A DNA stretch of 64,000 nucleotides, taken from positions 5,009,743 through 5,073,742 of the forward strand of contig NC_090615.1 of NCBI RefSeq assembly GCF_004359215.1, in the 5' to 3' direction. Below the pieces are notes generated by a model that was given only the letters and a program-made list of their open reading frames with translations, did no database searches and was not told where the DNA came from. Below are positions 57,859-64,000 of this stretch, piece by piece. Both the position numbers and the translations under genes were made by a program. Source of the stretch: Bremia lactucae. Its lineage: Eukaryota > Oomycota > Peronosporomycetes > Peronosporales > Peronosporaceae. Every line of letters starts with the position of its first letter. The first letter of the stretch is position 1.

Positions 57859-58470
57859 CTACTCCATGCATGGCACGGGCGACATGTTCTTTGCGAGTGG
57901 CAATTCTTCATCCGAGTCTTCAGAGCCAAAGTAGGTTCGGTCTTGTTTTAGCGTTAAAGTTTCCGAGAGAAAGTCGAGCTCACCGGATCGCAGCTTTTCT
58001 TTTCGCCAGAGTGTATAGCAAATGCCCATCGCGACGGCGTATAGCATTGCTAAGAAGGGATCAATACCGTACACGAAGAAGCCAATCGTAGCAGACATGA
58101 ATGTCAATACTTCGAAAGTAATAAAGGCCTATTACGTGCAAAAGCAGCTATGAAGTGCACGCACCGGCCTCAAAGCACGAATTAGCACCGGAATGGGGTG
58201 TTTTGGCATTGTGAATGAACAAAGGTTGTAATTTTAATAGCGAGCCCACCAGTATCTGTAAGCATAAGATAAAAATGTAGTAACAAAGAAATTAGCGCGA
58301 TTCAACAACACTGTGCAAACCGCGAAGGGTACCAGGAAGACAAATCCAGTGAAGCTGAAGATGGTGCCGCATAAGAAGACTAAAGAAATGCAGCAAGTTT
58401 CAGCAGAAGTTTAATTAGCATACGACTGCAAGGAATGAAATTTGAGTCGCCACGCACCTCCTCCGCTCAT
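57859..58470 (-). CDS. Small multi-span membrane protein, spliced (RNASEK-like layout, uncertain)
   Basis: Reading from ATG at 58470, four exons can be joined: MSGG (58470-58458), VFLCGTIFSFTGFVFL, a third beginning ILVGSLLKLQPLFIHNAKTP, and a last (from about 58120) beginning VLTFMSATIGFFVYGIDPFL and ending with an acidic tail SEDSDEELPLAK at 57859. The result is about 130 aa with three hydrophobic segments. The CG...SF.G..FL...G...LK start and overall layout recall ribonuclease kappa/V-ATPase f-type proteins, but I cannot confirm this. The second splice (donor GTACCC) is the weakest. It lies just left of an LTR. Confidence 0.45.
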
Positions 58471-58588
58471 TATGAAGTTGACTTCTTGGAAGTCTATTCC
58501 GTACTAATTTCTTGTAGCATCGACCAATATGGTGTGCGAAACGTAATTAGTTAATTAATCATCCCGGTGCTTCAAGTCTAACTGATAA

Positions 58589-59211
58589 TGTAATGGGGTG
58601 TCACATTCCAAACATATTATTCCTATAAGAGGAAATAAATAAAGCATTATTATCTTTCATAAATTTTAACTTAATAGTTTCAAAATTTCCAAACTTAGTA
58701 ATATCAAAGCAGCAAAACATTAGTTCAGTTGATTACCACCAAGTGTTACATTTAGCATAGCTACCTCGCTCCTAAAGTCCGAGGAAGACTTTTAGACTCA
58801 GAGAGTCTCTTGTTCTATAGAACTATTGGGCTTAACAACTTAGGGAGTCGTACAAGCTATTAAAATATAATGAACCTAGTTTTAGGGATTTAGGAGTTCA
58901 TAAAACCAAGTGGAACTAGTCCCGAGAGTATGTACCTTAGAAAGGTTTCTATCTCTCACAGATAAATGCGCAAGCCTTAGGAAGGCACTAGACGCATTAA
59001 TATCAAAACGGAAACTGCACTTAATATTTTTATTTAATCTAAAACCTTACCCTAGCTAATTGAAAATTTATTTCTTAACGGCGACCACATTAATTACACA
59101 AAGTAAATGGAATTTAGTAACTAACTATTTTAGAATAGGATAAAATGGTATTTTACCCATAAAGTGATTGTACCACGACAACAGTTCTCAACCAATGTGT
59201 GCCCCATTATA
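58589..59211 (+). repeat. Gypsy-related LTR (623 bp), probable 5' LTR
   Basis: It starts TGTAATGGGGTGTCACA and ends TGTGCCCCATTATA; the ten terminal bases are inverted repeats with one mismatch. In orientation it matches the LTR at 8936-9388 (GGGGTGT start, GTGCCC end). A gag on the same strand follows within 90 bp, so it is most simply a 5' LTR. The expected TGG primer site is not obvious. Confidence 0.65.
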
Positions 59212-59223
59212 CCTTTCCCCATC

Positions 59224-60945
59224 AGACTGTTGACACCGAGTGACAACATCACGCTTCATTTTCTCTTTGAGGTTGGAACCTAAACAGCTAAGGCTTGGTT
59301 GTGTTTACATTCCTTTGTCCCATGACAAATAAGCGTGAGTCACAGACTCTTAGCACCTTCCTCGACGATGAGGGAATGGTCGACTTTGATAGTCACTCTC
59401 CATCAAAGGATGAGGAAAAAAGCGTCTCTCTTACACGTCTTCTCCTCCGGATGAACGTCGGTGGGCCCCGAATCCGTTCCCAGAACGTGGTGCAGCCGAT
59501 GTCTTGACTGCACTGAGCAGGACACAGGACCCTAAGTCCAACATCATTACAAATCCGCTGAGCAAGGGCAAGCATCCTCATAGATAAACAAGCTCGTCGT
59601 CGAGCTGCCGAGATAGCTAAAGCGAAAGCTCATAGTGAAAATATGGATTTACTCCGCTTAGTGTGGACGAGCGTCTCAAAGAGATCGCGGGTCACAGGTT
59701 GGCCATCTGTACCTCCGGTGACACGGCGATGACGCCGGAGGAGATCGCTGCTCAAAGTGATTTAAAAATCACTTGACGGTCCGCGACAAGCTTTGAATAC
59801 AATATCAAGTCGTCCTGTTTTACACTCCACGGAGAAGTTATACTCTGCGAAGAAAGACAATCACCCAGCTCACTCCTTTACAATAACACGTATATAGAGT
59901 ATCCCCCAACTGCCTCAACCTGTGATTGCGCTTCCAGAACCAGATCCTCTCATATATCAGGAGGCGGTTGAGGTATCGCCGGTGAGCTAGAAAGGCTTGT
60001 TGTAGCACCAAACTTAATTTGCTAGGTTCCAAAATTTCGTGCATGATACCCCTATCTGCTGGTAGGCGGCTCGGCACTTCTTCTAGGAACACATCGCGAT
60101 GGTTCCGGTATCGTTCATGAAGAACACAACGTTTTTTCATGAGCGATACCTTACGCCAAAGGTAATGATGCGAGGTCAGTATCTGACGTGTTTGTTTGAT
60201 TAGACCCGTCGTGTTTCGGTGACGTCAATGGGGGAAATTCCGATCATTTTGTTTCCAGACAAAACAAAAAGTAAAAAGGACTTTTTATTTAAGAACTGGG
60301 TTTATCGGGCCTACCGTCTTCGCAATATTTGGAATATGAGAGAATCTGCGGATGTGGCTGATGTTCGTTTGGAACGGAAGCTTCGTTTCGATTCCCCCAC
60401 GCTTAAGGCAAATGGCAAAAATTACGCTCGGCATTTGTGCCACAAAGCGAAGAAAGGTATACCCGATATTTCAGTGCTTTGGTTGACCGTGCAACTCTGG
60501 ATCTGCACTGAGGCTATAGATCCACCTAATCCTACTTTAGTGGTGGGAAGCGTCGTTTGACGCGAGTTGACCCTGATCTTGGCACACAAAAACGTCAACG
60601 GCGTACGGGCAATCTTGCCGAAGAGGTATCTCTAATTCCCAAGAGTTTTCAGAAGAGGGGTACACCAGTCACTGATATTGGCCCTTACGACGACGTCGCT
60701 TTTGAAGTTTCTCCACGTGAAAGTGAATGCTCCCTCGCGCATCAAGCAGCGTGGGAGGGGCTGAAATCTCGACGGCAGCATTTGATGCTTTTAGCACGAG
60801 GGTGCAACTTCTTCATGTGATCCTTGCTCATGTAGAGGGCTCCTTTGAGGCGGTTGAGAACCGGCTTTCGATGCTGGAAGTCAGCAACCTCGTTTAGAGG
60901 GTCAGCTGGACATCTTGGCGAGGATGCAGCAATATGCGGCATGAC
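59224..60945 (+). pseudogene. Gypsy gag, plus strand, several frameshifts
   Basis: The leader CAGACTGTTGACACCGAGTG is shared, inverted, with 1085-1110. Reading patches are RESQTLSTFLDDEGMVDFDS (59295 frame), DERLKEIAGHRL and MTPEEIAAQSDL near 59660-59770, LPQPVIALPEPDPLIYQEAV near 59900, then two longer frames at 60219-60560 (FKNWVYRAYRLRNIWNMRES) and 60557-60820 (ESECSLAHQAAWEGLKSRR). A coiled-coil tail (ENRLSMLEVSNLV) continues to about 60945. Stops near 59505, 59770, 60560 and 60820 show decay. At about 60945 it meets the 3' end of a pol on the opposite strand. Confidence 0.6.
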
Positions 60946-63900
60946 CGCCTGTCTCGGCGCAAGCACATTTAGTCCACGTGGGAAGGGTCCCGATATGGCT
61001 CAACCAAGCCGACGTAGAACACTGGGTGTGTACGCAGCTTGCTAGGAAGTTTTAGCGTGTAAGCTAGGCTCTTGTTTGCCACGTCCTTAATGGTCCAATA
61101 AAGCGCGTGCGCAATTTGGTCTGAAAGACCGCGGAAACGAAGTTATTGGTAGATTTTAGCGGTTAATAAAACTCGGTCTCCTTCCTCATAGGAATTAATA
61201 CAGCTTCTGCCTTTGGCATTTGCTTGTTGTTTGTGCTTGTCTTGGCTATCAGTCAACGTGTCACGTACATGTCTTAAGACACTAAATCGCGTCGCAGTAA
61301 AGTCGCTCACTTGTTTCTGAATGGTAACAGGGCTGATATCAGCAAGCCTATCAGCTAATTCTCCCCCACTAAGCTCCCAGCCACGCAGTGGTATCGTTAA
61401 CGGAACGCATGTGTAGGTTAGACCGTTAGCATAGAACGGAGTATAGCCTATAGAGGCACCGACAGCGTTATTCAATAAAAATTCTACCACTGGGAGCATC
61501 GAGCTTTGGCGTTTTGGTGTCTGAGCACACACACTGCGTAAAACGTCTTAAATGACGGGATGACAAGTTCAGTTTGGCCATCGGTCAACGTATGCTCCGC
61601 TGTGGACATGTCTAATCTGGTGCCAAGACTCGAAAAGTCGATTTCCAGAATCTAACTGTTACATGGGGTCTCGATCAAAAGCATTGGCCACATGCAAACC
61701 GTTTTGGTGAAACACCCGATCAATAAACAGCCTTGCTGTACCTTCACCATCAATGGCATCCGACACAGCTTCAAAATGAGCCATTTTGCTCATTCGGTCA
61801 ACAAAGACCACTTTACTGGAGTTACCGGCCGAATCTTTCGCTAGACCGAAAACAAAATCCATGCTAATGGACTCTTAGCACCCTCTGGGTACGGGCAGAC
61901 TTGCCAGTGGCGCCGCAGCATGCGTCGAGGCTTTAAACCGTTGGCAAGTTTTGCATATGCGAATGTATGTGAAGACCCATTTATAAAGTTTGGGCCACCA
62001 ATAAATCTGGCTTACAAAGCCGTAGATCTTTTCTCTACCAAGATCACCACCAAGGATACTATCGTGTGCCTCATAGAGAATTTGGTCTTTCAAATCCTCA
62101 CTATCAGGAACAACGACGCGCGGATGATCCGCAGCGTCCGTTCAATAAAGCAACAGGTCAATATCGATAGAAAATCGATGTTACCTTGCACGCAAGCGTG
62201 CCGACAATTTCAAATCCGATTCAGTGCTCATTTGAGCTCGTAGCAGAGCTAGACACTGTTCATCCTGGGCCGTAAGCCAATAAAGTAATTTAGTAATAGG
62301 CGACATTATAGTCGTAAATGAGAGAGCTCATAATCCGGCCTGCGTGATAACGCATCAGCCAAAGCATTCTGCTTACCAGTCTTATGCTTCACCTCGAAAT
62401 TGTATTCGGCGAAAAAGGATAGCCATCGAGCCACTCTTTGTCAGAGATGGGGCGACTTAGTCGCAGTGTGTAGTGACGCGTGATCTGTATATAATACAAA
62501 CGGCTTAGAGCCGAGAAGATGAACTTTGAATTTGACGAGAGCACACTTCATGGCAAGTAATTCTTTGTCATGATCTGGGTAGTCCTTTTCCGCAGCTTTA
62601 AGCTGGCTAGACTCGAAAGCAATAACACGTTCACGCCCATCAACATCTGTCTGTAATAGAGCTTTGCCAATGGCAAAATCCGATGCGTCACAGACGACAT
62701 AGAAATGCCAATTTGAATTTGGGAATGCCAGAATCGGGGCACGGATAAGACTTTCCTTGACTGCTTGAAACGTAATTTGCTCTGTGCTGCGCTAGCACCA
62801 TTCTGTGTCCTTTTTAAGGACATTAGATAATGGTCTAGCCATATCAGCGTAATTTAGGTATATTTGTGTAAACAAATTGGCGAGACCCAACCTACTTACG
62901 CAAATCCTTTTGTTCTGGGAAACCGGCCAATCTACTATGGCTTTTACCTTAGCATGATCCGCTATAAGACCTCTCTTCCCAATGAAGCACCCTAAAATCA
63001 AATTCTTGTGCGCCAAAAAATCATTTAGATTCAATACAATATATATGTGCACATACACTCAAGCACTGCTCGCAATTGGTCTAAATGGCTTTCCACATCC
63101 GACCGACCCTGCTCCGCACGACTATTGACAAAAGTGTCATCAACAAAATAATTCTGTGCATAACCTCGATGAGGGCGGAACAGTTGCGTCACTAGACGAT
63201 TTAATATTGCCGGGGCGTTAAAAAGCCCTTGTGGCATAACAAACCACTCACATATCATACCGCTTGGGGTGCTGGACCTGTTAGCGGGATATCGCTAACT
63301 CGCATGAGCAGTTCGAAATACCCATCGACTAAGTCAAGTGCACTGTACATTGTACATCCCACCATATTGTTCTGAAGAACATCCTTTCTATGAATGAGGG
63401 TTTGTGCTGGTATAGTGGCAGCATTAAGTTTATTATAAGCATGTAAAATGCACTATTTACCATTAGGCTTTTTGACACATAATGTCGGTGTCGAATGGGG
63501 AGATTTGCTCTCTTGTACCAATCCAGCCTCGTGTTAAGCACGGAAGAAATCGTCAATGACGTCACACTGTTCCTTTGGTAAAGGTCACTGTCGTGTTACA
63601 CATTATTTGGTTCCAGGTTACAAGTTAACTTCATGACGGACACCTCTATCCGGGGGTTAAACAGATGGTAAATTGGTACATACCACATCTTCAAATTTTT
63701 TAATCAAGCAATAAAACAGATCCGAAAGATCCATTTGGATCGATGACTCATTCCGCGCACTATGTGCAGCTTTTGTGTCATCCAGAGCAGCTTTGTCCAG
63801 AAGTGACGATAAATTTAACTCAATCGTTGGTTGAATGACCCGCATCTCAGATAAGTGCCAGCCTTTGAGGCTTGGCCGCACTCATCAATAGACATTTCGT

Positions 63901-64000
63901 CTAGCTCTAAAAGAGCATGAAACGAAGAGATTGCCGCAAGGCTAACTTTTCCCTCGATGTTGCCGGTTACACCATTTACAAGCGTATGTAATTGCTCTCT
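60945..64000 (-). pseudogene. Gypsy pol, minus strand, broken by frameshifts and running off the window
   Basis: From right to left on the minus strand: a pre-RT region (KKFEDVVCTNLPSV, 63657-63881); RT with EWFVMPQGLFNAPAILNRLV and FVDD (63031-63258); RNase H near 62480-62820 (KLRKRTTQIMTKNYLP in one frame); integrase zinc-binding HDSILGGDLGREK...CKTCQRFKAS (61875-62093); integrase core (MDFVFGLAKDS, KVVFVDRMSKMAHF; 61659-61862); a later core/C-terminal region (VEFLLNNAVGASIGYTPFYA, 61143-61532); and a short segment to about 60950 (ALAPRQAV). Frames alternate and the pieces cannot be read as one protein. The order RT-RNase H-integrase places it in Ty3/Gypsy. The element's start lies beyond 64000. 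Confidence 0.85.

Overview
The window is nuclear DNA of an oomycete, most likely a Peronosporaceae member (Phytophthora or downy mildew type). This is an inference from three things: gene content, short introns of about 50-80 nt with GTRNGT-like donors, and tightly packed house-keeping genes next to Ty3/Gypsy and LINE debris. No species can be named from the sequence alone.

Layout. 1-9.4 kb is a graveyard of transposons. It holds several LTRs of one TGTAACGGGG...CCCGTTACA family, one with a telomere-like (TTTAGGG)n tract, a decayed Gypsy gag/pol on the minus strand, two long hairpins, and a decayed endonuclease-type LINE with an internal inversion. 9.9-15.2 kb is a compact gene block: CCDC124/Lso2-like, TRAPPC13, mitochondrial HslV and PKA regulatory subunit. 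15.2-24.0 kb is gene-poor and repeat-rich. It has a 30-bp minisatellite, a MITE-like inverted-repeat element, and one LINE (LINE B) inserted into the 3' UTR of an older relative (LINE A), with a 14-bp target-site duplication. 24.5-30.7 kb carries DDX59-like helicase, COX6A and a GOST/TMEM181-like seven-TM protein fused to a class 3 lipase. 32.8-34.9 kb is an LTR next to two unrecognised ORFs that appear to run antisense to the LTR. 35.3-58.5 kb is the gene-dense core: EFG1, an IRE/MAST/RIM15-type AGC kinase, a tandem two-pore-domain Kir channel, OMA1-like protease, DDX5/Dbp2 helicase, a BED-finger/PTPS fusion, a DSC3-like ubiquitin-like membrane protein, KIF4-type chromokinesin, USP47 and a small membrane protein. 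58.6-64 kb returns to Gypsy debris, with gag on plus and pol on minus meeting tail to tail.

Most genes are unrelated house-keeping functions and there is no operon logic. Divergent pairs (TRAPPC13/hslV, DSC3-like/KIF4) share short intergenic promoters, and convergent pairs end within about 100-250 bp of each other. The most unusual genes are three domain fusions: a concatenated Kir channel, a seven-TM/lipase protein and a zinc-finger/pterin-synthase protein. Exon models were built by hand from splice signals, reading-frame continuity and family similarity. They were not checked against transcripts.
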